Below are positions 15,499 through 24,213 of a DNA stretch of 64,000 nt, one piece after another. Source of the stretch: Palsa-89 sp963824345 (lineage in GTDB: Bacteria; Acidobacteriota; Terriglobia; Bryobacterales; Bryobacteraceae). Made by a program: the position numbers and the translations under genes. The stretch spans positions 186,001-250,000 of the forward strand of contig CAWGOZ010000012.1 of assembly GCA_963824345.1 (NCBI GenBank), given 5' to 3'. Position 1 is the stretch's first letter; every line of letters starts with the position of its first letter. Below the pieces are notes generated by a model, which searched no databases, was not told where the DNA came from, and worked only from the letters and a program-made list of their open reading frames with translations.

Positions 15499-17121
15499 AT
15501 GCTTAGAATCACACTCCATGACAGCCCACAACTGCTGACCTTCCAGGTAGAAGGGCGCTTGGTGGGTGCCTGGGCTAAAGAGCTGGAGCAATCCTGGAAG
15601 AGCGCGGGATCTGTCGCGGCAAACCGAAAATCCGTCGTCGATTTAACCGGGATCTTGTTCATCGACGAAGAGGGTAAGCGGGTCCTGATGAAATTGTTCC
15701 GCGAAGGTGCCTGTTTTCGGACCGCAGGACCGATGACGGAGTCGGTCGTGTCGGAAATTACCGGGAAGGCCGATCGCGCGTTGCCAAATGGGTTGAGCCG
15801 CGCGGTGCTGCCGGCCATCCTGCTGATAGCAGTGACAACCTTCGCCAAGGGCGCGCAACCTGATACACAATCGGGGCCGCTTCGCCTGACGCTCCGCGAG
15901 GCGGTGGCAATCGCATTGAAAGAGAATCCCGAGGTGCAGGTGGCGAATCTAAATGTGGCAGTGAGCCAGGAAAACCAAACCATCGCGCGCTCGGCGCTTC
16001 TCCCGCAGGCGAATCTCGCAGCCTCGGAAGCGGTAGAGCGAGAGAATCTGGAAGCCTTCCTGGGGATGAAAGTAGCGGGATTCCCGCAACACTCCGGGCC
16101 GTTCTGGTTGTTCCAGGGCGGCTCCAACGGTTCAGCGCCGCTGCTGGATTTGGCGGCCTGGCGCCGCTGGCGCGAATCCAAGGAAAACACCACGGGATCG
16201 CGCGCCCAGGAACTGACCGTGCGCGAGCAGGACGTGCTGCTGGTGGTGTCGCAATATCTGGGAAGTTTGCGGGCGGCAGCCGACGTCAGCGCCGCGCAAT
16301 CGCGCGTGGACCTGGCCAAAGCGCTCTTCGACCAAGCCAGCGACATGCAGAAAAACGGCGTTGGAACCGGCATCGATACTCTGCGGGCCAATGTGCAATA
16401 CCAGAACGAGCAACAACGGCTCATCGAGGCTCGTACGGCGCTCGAAACCTCGCTCTATGGGTTGTCTCGTTTGTTGAATGCCAATCCGCATCAGGCCATC
16501 GAACTGGCGGACGCCTCGGAATTTTTCAAAACGCCGGCCTACTCGGCCGACGAGACGATGGAGCGGGCTTTCGTCGAGCGGCCGGAAATGAAAGCCCTGA
16601 ATTCACAGATTCGCGCTCAGCAACTGGAGAAGAAGGCCACCGAGGACGCCAGATTGCCCCGCATCGCCCTGAACGCCGCATGGTCCGAACAGGGCCTCTC
16701 ACCGGCTAGCGCGATCCCCGTCTATGATTTCGGCGCGTCTCTGGACGTCCCATTGTTCACCGGCGGCCGTATTCGCGCGCAAATTGCCGTCGCGGACCTG
16801 GAGCTGAAGAAGTTGACCCAGCAGCAGGCCGATCTCCGCAACCAGATCGCGCAAGAGGTGAAGACGGCTGCCGCGCAACTGGAATCCGCGAAAAACGAAG
16901 TAGACGTGGCGAACCAGGGGATCGATCTGGCGCGCGAGGAAGTGGTGCAGGCCCGCGACCGCTTCCAGGCCGGAGTGGCCAACAACATCGAAGTAATCAC
17001 CGCGCAGGACGAATTGGCCCGGGCGAACGATAATCAGATAGTAGCCCTGTACCGCTATAATCAGGCCCGCGCCGACCTCGCCCACGCCACCGGACAGATG
17101 GAATCTTTGTACGCGAAATGA
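15499..17121 (+). CDS. STAS-like domain fused to a TolC-family outer-membrane efflux protein
   Basis: A 540-residue frame in two parts. Residues 1-90 look like a STAS/anti-sigma-antagonist fold: FQVEGRLVGAWAKELEQSW, then SVVDLTGILFIDEEGKRVL, with no export signal before it. Residues 99-117 (SRAVLPAILLIAVTTFAKG) are a textbook signal peptide core, and 127-540 are an outer-membrane factor with the two TolC repeats (LTLREAVAIALKENPEVQVAN; LDVPLFTGGRIRAQIAVADLE). It is the first gene of an efflux operon with EmrA- and EmrB-like genes and overlaps the next by four bases. Either it is a real fusion with an internal export signal, or TolC starts at TTG 15793 and the STAS part is a separate gene lacking a stop. 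Confidence 0.85.
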   Translation: MLRITLHDSPQLLTFQVEGRLVGAWAKELEQSWKSAGSVAANRKSVVDLTGILFIDEEGKRVLMKLFREGACFRTAGPMTESVVSEITGKADRALPNGLSRAVLPAILLIAVTTFAKGAQPDTQSGPLRLTLREAVAIALKENPEVQVANLNVAVSQENQTIARSALLPQANLAASEAVERENLEAFLGMKVAGFPQHSGPFWLFQGGSNGSAPLLDLAAWRRWRESKENTTGSRAQELTVREQDVLLVVSQYLGSLRAAADVSAAQSRVDLAKALFDQASDMQKNGVGTGIDTLRANVQYQNEQQRLIEARTALETSLYGLSRLLNANPHQAIELADASEFFKTPAYSADETMERAFVERPEMKALNSQIRAQQLEKKATEDARLPRIALNAAWSEQGLSPASAIPVYDFGASLDVPLFTGGRIRAQIAVADLELKKLTQQQADLRNQIAQEVKTAAAQLESAKNEVDVANQGIDLAREEVVQARDRFQAGVANNIEVITAQDELARANDNQIVALYRYNQARADLAHATGQMESLYAK

Positions 17122-17135
17122 GGAAGGAAGAAGGC

Positions 17136-18440
17136 ATGGAATCACAAACAGTGGATTATGAGAAGGAGCGCGAGAGGCCGAAGGTGGAGACGCGGCCCGG
17201 CGAGACGATGCGAGCCGTGCATCCCCCCAAGCCCAGGAATTCATCGAAGAAGCTAATCATCCTGGTGGTGTTTCTTGTGCTGGCCGCGGTTGGCGGATAC
17301 TTTTGGATCCACTCCCTGGACCGCGTTTCTACGGACGACGCGCAAGTGGACGGGCACATTATTCCTGTATCCTCCAAAATCTACGGCAAGGTCAGCGAGG
17401 TGCTCATCGATGACAACCAGCAGGTGAAGAAAGGCCAGGTGCTGGTGCGCATCGATCCCGGAGATTATCAAGTGAAGCTGGATCAGGAGCGCGCGGCGCT
17501 GGCCGTCGCGCAAAGCCAGTCGCAAGGCGCGGCCGCGGGGGTTCCGCTCACGCGCGATACCACTGCCAGCGATGTATCCAGCGCCGACGCCCAATTGAGC
17601 GCGGCGCAAGCCGATTACGAGAAAGCGCGCGTGGATTACCAACGTGCCTCCACGGCCGATATCGCCGTGGCGCGTTCCAATGTCCAGTCGGCCCAAGCCA
17701 CCGCCGATCGCGCGGCTTCCGACTTGGCCCGCATGAAGACGCTGGTCGACAAGGAAGAAATCTCGCGTCTGGAATATGACGCCTATGTATCGGCCGCCAG
17801 CGTGGCGAGCAGCGAGTTGCAGGCCGTCAAGGATAAATTAAACTCAGTCACCCAGGACGCCGAAACCAAGAAAGCGGCCGTGCTGTCCGCGCAGGCTCGC
17901 GTGGCGCAAGCGCGCGCCGGGATCGCGCAGGCCCAAGCCAGCCAGAAGCAGGTGACCGTGCGCGTGGCCGATGCCTCCTCTGCCGCGGCCAACATCGGCG
18001 CGGCTCGAGCCAACGTGGAAGCCGCCCAGCTCAACTTGAGCTACACCACCATCGTCGCACCCATGGATGGCGTGGTCACTCACAAATCCGTGGAAGTGGG
18101 ACAGATCGTGCAACAAGGACAGGGCCTGCTCATGTTGGTTCCCTTGCAGGACGTGTGGGTCACCGCCAACTTCAAGGAGACCCAACTGGCCGATGTCCAC
18201 GACGGTCAAAGGGCCGAAGTAAAGGCCGATTTGAGCGGCAAAACCTATCCTGGCCACGTCGATTCGCTGGCCGCCGCCACGGGTACGCGCATGAGCCTGC
18301 TGCCGCCGGAAAACGCCACTGGCAATTATGTCAAGGTGGTCCAAAGAATTCCGGTGAAGATTGTGCTCGATCCTATTCCGGGCGGAAATCAGGTGTTGCG
18401 CCCGGGAATGAATATCGAAGCCACCATTTTCACTAAGTAA
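17136..18440 (+). CDS. HlyD/EmrA-family membrane fusion protein
   Basis: About 434 residues: a cytoplasmic N-terminus, one transmembrane helix (KKLIILVVFLVLAAVGGYFWI) near residues 40-60 and a biotinyl-lipoyl half-motif (VDGHIIPVSSKIYGKVSEVL). A long alpha-hairpin of Ala/Gln-rich coiled coil covers about 130-290, and the second half-motif and beta-barrel begin at YTTIVAPMDGVVTHKSVEVG. It bridges the inner-membrane pump and the TolC-like channel. ATG 17136 is chosen because AGGAAGGAAGAAGG sits just before it; an ATG at 17118 overlapping the TolC stop is possible. It is the middle gene of the efflux operon. Confidence 0.92.
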   Translation: MESQTVDYEKERERPKVETRPGETMRAVHPPKPRNSSKKLIILVVFLVLAAVGGYFWIHSLDRVSTDDAQVDGHIIPVSSKIYGKVSEVLIDDNQQVKKGQVLVRIDPGDYQVKLDQERAALAVAQSQSQGAAAGVPLTRDTTASDVSSADAQLSAAQADYEKARVDYQRASTADIAVARSNVQSAQATADRAASDLARMKTLVDKEEISRLEYDAYVSAASVASSELQAVKDKLNSVTQDAETKKAAVLSAQARVAQARAGIAQAQASQKQVTVRVADASSAAANIGAARANVEAAQLNLSYTTIVAPMDGVVTHKSVEVGQIVQQGQGLLMLVPLQDVWVTANFKETQLADVHDGQRAEVKADLSGKTYPGHVDSLAAATGTRMSLLPPENATGNYVKVVQRIPVKIVLDPIPGGNQVLRPGMNIEATIFTK

Positions 18441-18461
18441 TTCCGCCTGGAAAATCGCATT

Positions 18462-20075
18462 ATGGCGAGCACTCTCAAGACCGAGGTAGTGGATCTGCGC
18501 ACACCGGCAGGCCCCCCGGAGCGCCCGGCCATCAATCCCTGGGTGATCGCCGGCACGGTGATGCTGGCCACCTTCATGGAAGTGCTGGACACCAGCGTGG
18601 CCAACGTCGCGCTGCCGCACATCGCGGGCAGCCTCTCTTCCAGCGTCGACGAAGCCACCTGGGTGCTCACCGCTTACCTGGTGGCGAACGCCATCGTGCT
18701 TCCGCTCAGCGGCTGGTTTTCCACCTGGTTCGGCCGCAAGCGCTTCTACATGGGATGCGTGATGCTGTTCACCGCCAGTTCCGCCATGTGCGGCCTGGCG
18801 CCCAACCTTCCCATATTGATCCTATGCCGCGTGCTGCAAGGCTTGGGCGGCGGAGCGCTGCAGCCCGTTTCGCAGGCCATCCTGCGCGAAACCTTCCCAC
18901 GCGAGAAGCAGGGCATCGCCATGGCCGTGTACGGCATGGGCGTGGTGTTCGCGCCGGTGGTGGGCCCAACCCTTGGCGGATGGATCACCGACAACTACAC
19001 CTGGCGCTGGATTTTTCTCATCAATGTTCCCGTGGGCGTTTGCTCCCTGCTGCTTACTTCGCTGCTGATCTTCGATCCGCCCTACCTGATCCGCAAAACG
19101 CTGCGGGATGGCTTGAAGATCGACTATATCGGCCTGGGACTGCTGGCCACCGGTCTCGGCGCGCTCGAAATCATGCTGGACGACGGCCAAAAGCACGACT
19201 GGTTCTCATCGCACGGTATCGTGGCTGCCGCCGTGATCGCCGCCATCGGATTGATCGGCGTGGTGGTGTGGGAGTTGCGCCAGAAGGAACCCGTGGTCGA
19301 CTTTCGCCTGCTCCAGGACCGCACCTTCGCCATCTCCACAGCCAGCATGTTTATTCTCGGCTTCGTGCTCTATGGAAGCACCATGGTGCTGCCGCTGTTT
19401 ATGCAGACCTTGCTCGGCTACACGGCCATGCAAAGCGGCCTGGCGTTGTCCCCCGGCGGTCTGGTGATCATGGTGATGATGCCCATCGTCGGCATTCTGC
19501 TTTCGAAGATTCAAGCGCGCTGGTTGATTATCGTCGGCCTGATCGTGTCTTCCTTGGGCCTGTTCGAGATGTCGCGCTTCGACATGCAGATCAATTTCGG
19601 ACACACCGTGGGCGCTCGCGCGTTACAGAGCTTGGGCCTGGCGTTTCTGTTTGTGCCCATCAACACCGTGGCGTTCGCCTTCATCGCCCGCGAGAAGACC
19701 GGCTACGCCACGGGCCTGATCAACCTAGCGCGCAACATGGGCGGCAGCACCGGCATCGCGATCTGCACTACCTTGATCGCCCGGCGCGAGCAATTCCACC
19801 AGCAGCGGCTTATCGAGAATCTCTCGCCGCTCAACCCCGCCTATCAATCGGCGCTGGCCGGCGCCAAGCAATTGATGATGACCAACGGTGCAAACTCCAC
19901 CCAAGCCGCCGCGCAAGCGCAGGGGATGCTTTACTCGAGCGTGCAGCAACAAGCCGCGATGCTTTCGTTCAACGAAGTCTTCTGGGTTCTGGGCGTCTTG
20001 TTTCTCGCCGTGATCCCCTTAATGTTCTTCATGAGGAAGACCGGGCCGGTGAAGGGTGCCGTCGCGATCGAATAA
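18462..20075 (+). CDS. DHA2-family (EmrB/QacA) multidrug efflux transporter
   Basis: A 537-residue major facilitator of the 14-helix DHA2 type, exporting hydrophobic compounds with proton antiport. Signature pieces are MLATFMEVLDTSVANVALP in helix 1, the loop GWFSTWFGRKRFYMG and the antiporter motif GPTLGGWITDNYTWRWIF in helix 5. It is the third gene of the operon with the TolC-type channel and EmrA-type adaptor, 21 bases after the latter, so together they form a complete tripartite pump across both membranes. No regulator gene of the TetR or MarR type is next to the operon. Confidence 0.93.
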   Translation: MASTLKTEVVDLRTPAGPPERPAINPWVIAGTVMLATFMEVLDTSVANVALPHIAGSLSSSVDEATWVLTAYLVANAIVLPLSGWFSTWFGRKRFYMGCVMLFTASSAMCGLAPNLPILILCRVLQGLGGGALQPVSQAILRETFPREKQGIAMAVYGMGVVFAPVVGPTLGGWITDNYTWRWIFLINVPVGVCSLLLTSLLIFDPPYLIRKTLRDGLKIDYIGLGLLATGLGALEIMLDDGQKHDWFSSHGIVAAAVIAAIGLIGVVVWELRQKEPVVDFRLLQDRTFAISTASMFILGFVLYGSTMVLPLFMQTLLGYTAMQSGLALSPGGLVIMVMMPIVGILLSKIQARWLIIVGLIVSSLGLFEMSRFDMQINFGHTVGARALQSLGLAFLFVPINTVAFAFIAREKTGYATGLINLARNMGGSTGIAICTTLIARREQFHQQRLIENLSPLNPAYQSALAGAKQLMMTNGANSTQAAAQAQGMLYSSVQQQAAMLSFNEVFWVLGVLFLAVIPLMFFMRKTGPVKGAVAIE

Positions 20076-20120
20076 AGATCACGGCTTCCCGGTGGCGGGA
20101 AGGTAGCGTACCTTGAAAAG

Positions 20121-20753
20121 ATGCCAGTCGAAAAATTCCTGAGGGGTATCTCCAGATTTCAAAAGGACATTTATCCGCGGCATCGGGCTCTTTTTGAAAA
20201 ACTGGCCCTGAGCCAGCGGCCCGAGGCGCTGTTCATCACCTGCGCCGATTCCCGCATCGACCCCTGCCTGCTCACCCAAACCAAACCCGGCGAGCTGTTC
20301 ATCTGCCGCGTCATCGGCAACGTGGTTCCGCCTTATCCCGACGCCGTGGGCGGCGTTTCAGCCACCATCGAATATGCGGTCGGCGTGCTTCAAGTGCCGG
20401 AGGTGATCGTCTGCGGCCACACCGATTGCGGCGTCATGCGAGGCGCGCTCAATCCCGAAGCCCTGGAGGCGTTTCCCAACGTCGCGGCCTGGCTGCGCTA
20501 TGCGAGCGTCGAACAACGCGAAACGGATCCCAGCGCCGAGCTTCTATTGGCGCTAACGGAACGCAATGTAGTGGCCCAAATGCAGAACCTGCGCTCGCAT
20601 CCCACAGTCGCGGCCCGGCTGCAGCAAGGCGATCTATCGCTGCATGGCTGGCTCTATCACATCAGTTCCGGCGCCGTGGCGGCTTATAACGCGGAAAGCG
20701 GGCGGTTCGAGACCCCCGCGCCAGTACCAGGCAGTCCGGCGGCACCGTGTTAG
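20121..20753 (+). CDS. Beta-class carbonic anhydrase
   Basis: A 210-residue zinc enzyme interconverting CO2 and bicarbonate. The zinc ligands are visible as Cys41 in CADSRIDP (with the Asp43/Arg45 dyad), His100 and Cys103 in CGHTDCGVMRGAL. RVIGNVVPPY is the conserved active-site loop. Length and motifs match the bacterial plant-type beta class. It follows the efflux pump by 45 bases and precedes an unrelated unknown gene by about 25 bases, so it may be transcribed with either; there is no bicarbonate transporter nearby. Confidence 0.94.
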   Translation: MPVEKFLRGISRFQKDIYPRHRALFEKLALSQRPEALFITCADSRIDPCLLTQTKPGELFICRVIGNVVPPYPDAVGGVSATIEYAVGVLQVPEVIVCGHTDCGVMRGALNPEALEAFPNVAAWLRYASVEQRETDPSAELLLALTERNVVAQMQNLRSHPTVAARLQQGDLSLHGWLYHISSGAVAAYNAESGRFETPAPVPGSPAAPC

Positions 20754-20778
20754 ACTAAAGACGATTCAACCCCACCCG

Positions 20779-21546
20779 ATGTCCGCGCAACCTGATCTCT
20801 CTAAGCTTAGCGTTGGCCAGTTCGCGGAGCAGTTCCGCGGCGAGATGATCCCGCTCAGCAACACTTTCTCGTACTTCTGCGCCTCCGTGCCGCTGAGCGA
20901 TGAGGACGTCAAGGAGTACCTCGAAGAGCCCATCGCGGCTCTTCCGCCGGCCGTTTCCGCGCTCCTGCCGAAAGTTTCCATCATGCTGGTGCCCTATTTG
21001 GAGCGGGCCGACGGGAAGGGAGTGGCCCGGCGCGACGAATTCGTCTGCACCGAGAAGCCGCCGGAAAACCGCCTGTCTTGGGCCACCCAAGTGGGCTTCG
21101 ATAAAGAGGAAGTTCTGCTGTTTGCCCTGAAGGACCAGGACGTTTCCGATTATCACTATCGCTTCTACCACGTACTGGCGACGCTGGCGGCCGATCACGG
21201 GTCCGACGAGGCGCTGTCTCAGTACAGCTCCATGCTGCGCGAAGAGCTGAACGCGCGGGTGCATGGCGAGGTGGATGAAGAGAGCTGGCACATGAAACAG
21301 GCGCTCCTGCGGCGCGAAACCAACGTGCGCAAGGAGAACAAGGCGTTTCGCGAGTATGTGCGGCAGTCGCTCATCGACACTCTGACGCTGTACTTGCATG
21401 GGATCTGCTGCGACATCGACGTGGAGACCGGTCCGCGCCAGTTGCCCAGCCGCTATCTTCGGAAGCGTTTGAACGTGCTGTTTAACCTGTATCCGCCACC
21501 GGATGGCTACGCCGTCTTTCCCGAGCATCAGGATCGCCCGCAGTAA
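20779..21546 (+). CDS. Conserved hypothetical soluble protein
   Basis: 255 residues from ATG 20779, chosen because the frame before it overlaps carbonic anhydrase and looks random. The product is mixed acidic and helical with no signal peptide or membrane segment. Features seen are a run ENRLSWATQVGFDKEEVLLFALKDQ near the middle, a helical part rich in Glu/Arg (QALLRRETNVRKENKAFREY) and a Cys-Cys pair in LHGICCDIDVETG. No motif allows a functional assignment. It lies between carbonic anhydrase and an ECF sigma factor on the same strand. Confidence 0.7.
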   Translation: MSAQPDLSKLSVGQFAEQFRGEMIPLSNTFSYFCASVPLSDEDVKEYLEEPIAALPPAVSALLPKVSIMLVPYLERADGKGVARRDEFVCTEKPPENRLSWATQVGFDKEEVLLFALKDQDVSDYHYRFYHVLATLAADHGSDEALSQYSSMLREELNARVHGEVDEESWHMKQALLRRETNVRKENKAFREYVRQSLIDTLTLYLHGICCDIDVETGPRQLPSRYLRKRLNVLFNLYPPPDGYAVFPEHQDRPQ

Positions 21547-21594
21547 CCGGTTTACGAATTGTTACAACACGTAGCGTAACGCGCCGGCACGCTC

Positions 21595-21610
21595 GCACTT
21601 CCAAAAGTGC
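21595..21610 (+). promoter_or_regulatory. Hairpin abutting the sigma-factor start codon
   Basis: GCACTT, CCAA, AAGTGC form a six-base stem with a four-base loop that ends exactly before the ATG at 21611. No Shine-Dalgarno sequence is seen for that ATG. Either the hairpin controls initiation or the true start is the in-frame ATG at 21647. Confidence 0.4.
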
Positions 21611-22201
21611 ATGGCGGAGTGGCCTCTCGATCCCGACGCGGTCTTGATGGTGCAAGTCTGCGGCGGCCATGAGCCCAGCTTTGAAACCCTGCTCGATCGG
21701 CACCGCGGCACAGTGGTGAATCATCTCTACCGGCTGGTTCGGGACCGGGCCGTGGCGGAGGAGCTGGCGCAGGACGTGTTTCTGCGCGTGTATCGTTTTC
21801 GCAGCCGCTACCAACCGGAGGCCAAGTTCAGCACCTGGCTTTTTCGCATCACCACCAATGTCGCTTTGAACTGGCGACGGGATACGCGGCGCGAAGCTGC
21901 GCACCTGCGATTGGACGCGTCCACGCATGAGACGCGCTGCATTCAAGTGCTGGATCGGAATCCGAGGGTCGATCAACGGTTGCTGGCCGAGTATCGTGCC
22001 CGCGAGATCCGCGAGGCAATCGACGCGCTGCCGCCCAAGCAGCTGGCCGCGGTACTGATGCACAAGTATGAAGGGATGGACTATTTCCAGATTGCCGAGG
22101 TGCTGGAGTGCTCGATTCCAGCGCTGAAGTCGCTGCTGTTCCGCGCGTACGGAACTTTGCGCCGGCGGTTGGCCCATTTTTCTCCCGAACGTGTAGCATA
22201 G
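21611..22201 (+). CDS. ECF-type RNA polymerase sigma factor
   Basis: 196 residues with sigma-70 region 2 (FETLLDRHRGTVVNHLYRLV, then AEELAQDVFLRVYRFRSRY and FSTWLFRITTNVALNWRRD) and region 4 (AIDALPPKQLAAVLMHKYEG, then YFQIAEVLECSIPALKSLLFRA as the DNA-reading helix-turn-helix). There is no region 1 or 3, which defines the ECF class. No zinc-finger or other anti-sigma gene follows, which is unusual for this class, so its control may lie elsewhere or be transcriptional. A hairpin touches the first ATG; the in-frame ATG at 21647 is an alternative start. Confidence 0.93.
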   Translation: MAEWPLDPDAVLMVQVCGGHEPSFETLLDRHRGTVVNHLYRLVRDRAVAEELAQDVFLRVYRFRSRYQPEAKFSTWLFRITTNVALNWRRDTRREAAHLRLDASTHETRCIQVLDRNPRVDQRLLAEYRAREIREAIDALPPKQLAAVLMHKYEGMDYFQIAEVLECSIPALKSLLFRAYGTLRRRLAHFSPERVA

Positions 22202-22219
22202 TTCGATAGCATAGGTTCG

Positions 22220-23206
22220 ATGAGAACTATCGCGCTTGCCGCCCTGTTTCTGGTGGCCGCTTCCGCTCAACCGTCGAACAATTTTGTGCTGGTGGCTCAC
22301 GGCGGCGCGGGCGATTACGGCAAAATGACTCCACAGGCCATCGAGGCCCGCCGCAACCTCATGGTTCAAGCGATCCGGGCCGGCTATGAAATCCTGGCGC
22401 GCGGCGGCGCCAGCCTGGATGCCGTGGAAGCCACCATCCGCGTGATGGAAGACTCCGCATTGTTCGACGCCGGCCGGGGCGCATACTACACGAAGGAAGG
22501 CGTGCCGGAGATGGACGCCGCGATTATGAACGGGCGAACGCTCGAGGCCGGATCCGTGGCGTCGCTGAAGCACATCGCCAATCCGATTCACCTGGCGCGG
22601 CTGGTGATGGAGAAGACGCCGCATGTTCTGCTGGTGGGTGAGGGCGCCGAGGAGTTCGCGAAATCGCAAGGAATCGAGCTGGTCTCGCCCTACTATTTCT
22701 ACACAGAGCGCGAGTGGAAACGGTTCCAGGATGCCGAGAAGAACAGGAAAGAGGGCGCTGGACACGGTACCGTGGGCGTGGTGGCGCTGGATCAGGCGGG
22801 TAATCTCGCCGCCGGCACATCCACCGGCGGCACGGTTCTGAAAATGCCCGGCCGCGTGGGCGATTCGCCGATCATCGGCGCCGGCACCTACGCGAACAAC
22901 GAGAGCTGCGCCGTCTCGGCCACCGGCACGGGCGAATACTTCATGCGTAACGTGGTGGCATCGGACATTTGCGCGCGCCTGCGCTATCTGCACGTTTCGC
23001 TCGAGCAGGCCGCCGGGGACGTGGTGATGCACGAACTGGTGGCGCAGCATGGCGACGGAGGGGTGATCGCGCTGGATCGGCAAGGCAATACCGCGGCGCC
23101 GTTCAACACCACTGGCATGCTGACGGGCCAAGTCCGCAGCGATGGCAAGATCAGGATGTCGGGCTGGAGCAAGAGCGCCGAACCAGTGGTAGTGCCGGCG
23201 CGATGA
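22220..23206 (+). CDS. Secreted isoaspartyl peptidase / plant-type L-asparaginase
   Basis: A 328-residue Ntn-hydrolase. It has a signal peptide (RTIALAALFLVAASAQ), then FVLVAHGGAGDYG, the N-terminal signature of the family. The autocleavage and nucleophile site is Thr184 in GAGHGTVGVVALD, and the substrate loops GRVGDSPIIGAGTYAN and SATGTGEYFMR follow. The proenzyme should cleave itself before Thr184 and then hydrolyse isoaspartyl dipeptides or asparagine in the periplasm. The start ATG gives a normal signal peptide. It ends in a four-base ATGA overlap with the EamA gene, so the pair is co-translated. Confidence 0.93.
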   Translation: MRTIALAALFLVAASAQPSNNFVLVAHGGAGDYGKMTPQAIEARRNLMVQAIRAGYEILARGGASLDAVEATIRVMEDSALFDAGRGAYYTKEGVPEMDAAIMNGRTLEAGSVASLKHIANPIHLARLVMEKTPHVLLVGEGAEEFAKSQGIELVSPYYFYTEREWKRFQDAEKNRKEGAGHGTVGVVALDQAGNLAAGTSTGGTVLKMPGRVGDSPIIGAGTYANNESCAVSATGTGEYFMRNVVASDICARLRYLHVSLEQAAGDVVMHELVAQHGDGGVIALDRQGNTAAPFNTTGMLTGQVRSDGKIRMSGWSKSAEPVVVPAR

Positions 23207-23625
23207 GCTGGGCCGGGTACGCCGTCCTCTCCGCATTCTTCGGCGCGCTGGTGGCGATCTTCGGAAAAATCGGCGTGCGCGACGTCGACAGCAACCTGGC
23301 CGTGGCCTTCCGCACTGCCATCATCCTTTTTTTCGCCTGGGGCATCGTAGCGGTGCAAGGAAACGCCGCGGACCTGGTTCGCATCTCACGCCATTCTCTT
23401 TTGTTCCTTTTCCTGTCGGCGATTGCGACCGGGCTCTCCTGGCTGTTCTACTACAAAGCGCTCCAATTGGGCGAGGCCTCGCGCGTAGCTCCCATCGACA
23501 AACTGAGCGTGGCGCTGGCGGTGGTGATGGCGTTCGTTTTCTTGGGCGAAAAGCCCACCAACGGTAATGTGCTCGGCGCGGGTTTAATCGTTGCGGGGGT
23601 GCTGGTGACCGTCTTCGTCAGATGA
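23203..23625 (+). CDS. Single-domain EamA membrane transporter
   Basis: 140 residues with five hydrophobic helices and a single EamA repeat: YAVLSAFFGALVAIFGKIGV at the start, GLSWLFYYKALQLGEASRVAPIDKLS in the middle and VLGAGLIVAGVLVTVFV at the end. Full DMT transporters have two such repeats, so this one should work as a dimer. The start ATG overlaps the isoaspartyl peptidase stop. The 3' end overlaps the convergent recX gene by 42 bases, so the two genes share coding sequence tail to tail. Substrate unknown. Confidence 0.85.
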   Translation: MSWAGYAVLSAFFGALVAIFGKIGVRDVDSNLAVAFRTAIILFFAWGIVAVQGNAADLVRISRHSLLFLFLSAIATGLSWLFYYKALQLGEASRVAPIDKLSVALAVVMAFVFLGEKPTNGNVLGAGLIVAGVLVTVFVR

Positions 23626-24147
23626 TTCTTCCAGCGCGTCGAGCGCTTCCGGCTGAGCCGCATAGCGCTTCAATACGCGAATCGATTGCCCGGCCGAAAA
23701 TCCCGCATAGCGCAGCCGGCGAAAGGCTGCAGCCAGGTTCTTTTCCTCGCTAAAGAAAGTCCCCAGCTGCTTGCCGCGATACTTGCGGCGCAAAAACTCC
23801 TCGATCAGGTCGGTTTCGTCGGTTTTCTCGTAGGTCTGTTCGGTGACTTGTTCGGCCAGCTTCGGCGCCACCCGCCTTTGGCGGAGGTCCCGCAAAACCC
23901 GCATCTTCCCCAGGCCCTGATCCTCTAAACGCGCCGCTGCATACGCTTCCGCGAATTGCCGGTCGTTCAGATAGCCGGCTTCCTTCAGTTTGGCCATAAC
24001 CGCGTCCACATCCTCCTGGTTTTGCGCGCGGCGCCGAAGTTTCTCGCGCAGCTCTCCCGAGGAGTGCGCGCGAGCGCCCAACGCGCGAAGTGCAACGTTT
24101 AGGAGCTTGCCGCGATCTAACGGTTGTGGCGGGCGTTTCGCCATCAC
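23584..24147 (-). CDS. recX: Regulatory protein RecX
   Basis: 187 residues with the three-helix RecX repeats: ALRALGARAHSSGELREKL, then GYLNDRQFAEAYAAARL, then FLRRKYRGKQLGT and AFRRLRYAGFSAGQSIRVLKRY. RecX binds RecA filaments and limits recombination. recA itself is not in the window. The C-terminal tail (about 20 residues, acidic) extends into the convergent EamA gene. An ATG one codon further on is an equivalent start. Confidence 0.92.
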   Translation of the reverse strand: MMAKRPPQPLDRGKLLNVALRALGARAHSSGELREKLRRRAQNQEDVDAVMAKLKEAGYLNDRQFAEAYAAARLEDQGLGKMRVLRDLRQRRVAPKLAEQVTEQTYEKTDETDLIEEFLRRKYRGKQLGTFFSEEKNLAAAFRRLRYAGFSAGQSIRVLKRYAAQPEALDALEESSDEDGHQHPRND

Positions 24148-24213
24148 AAAGGAACACTAACAGATTCCAGACTGCTATTGTAGAGATGAGTTAAACGAAA
24201 GGATAGGCAAAAA

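Noticed and set aside
21482..23236. Minus-strand frame of 584 codons across the sigma factor and isoaspartyl peptidase genes
   Set aside because: It is Arg/His-rich, has no family motif and is antisense to two genes with complete catalytic or DNA-binding motifs. Long antisense frames are expected at this GC content.
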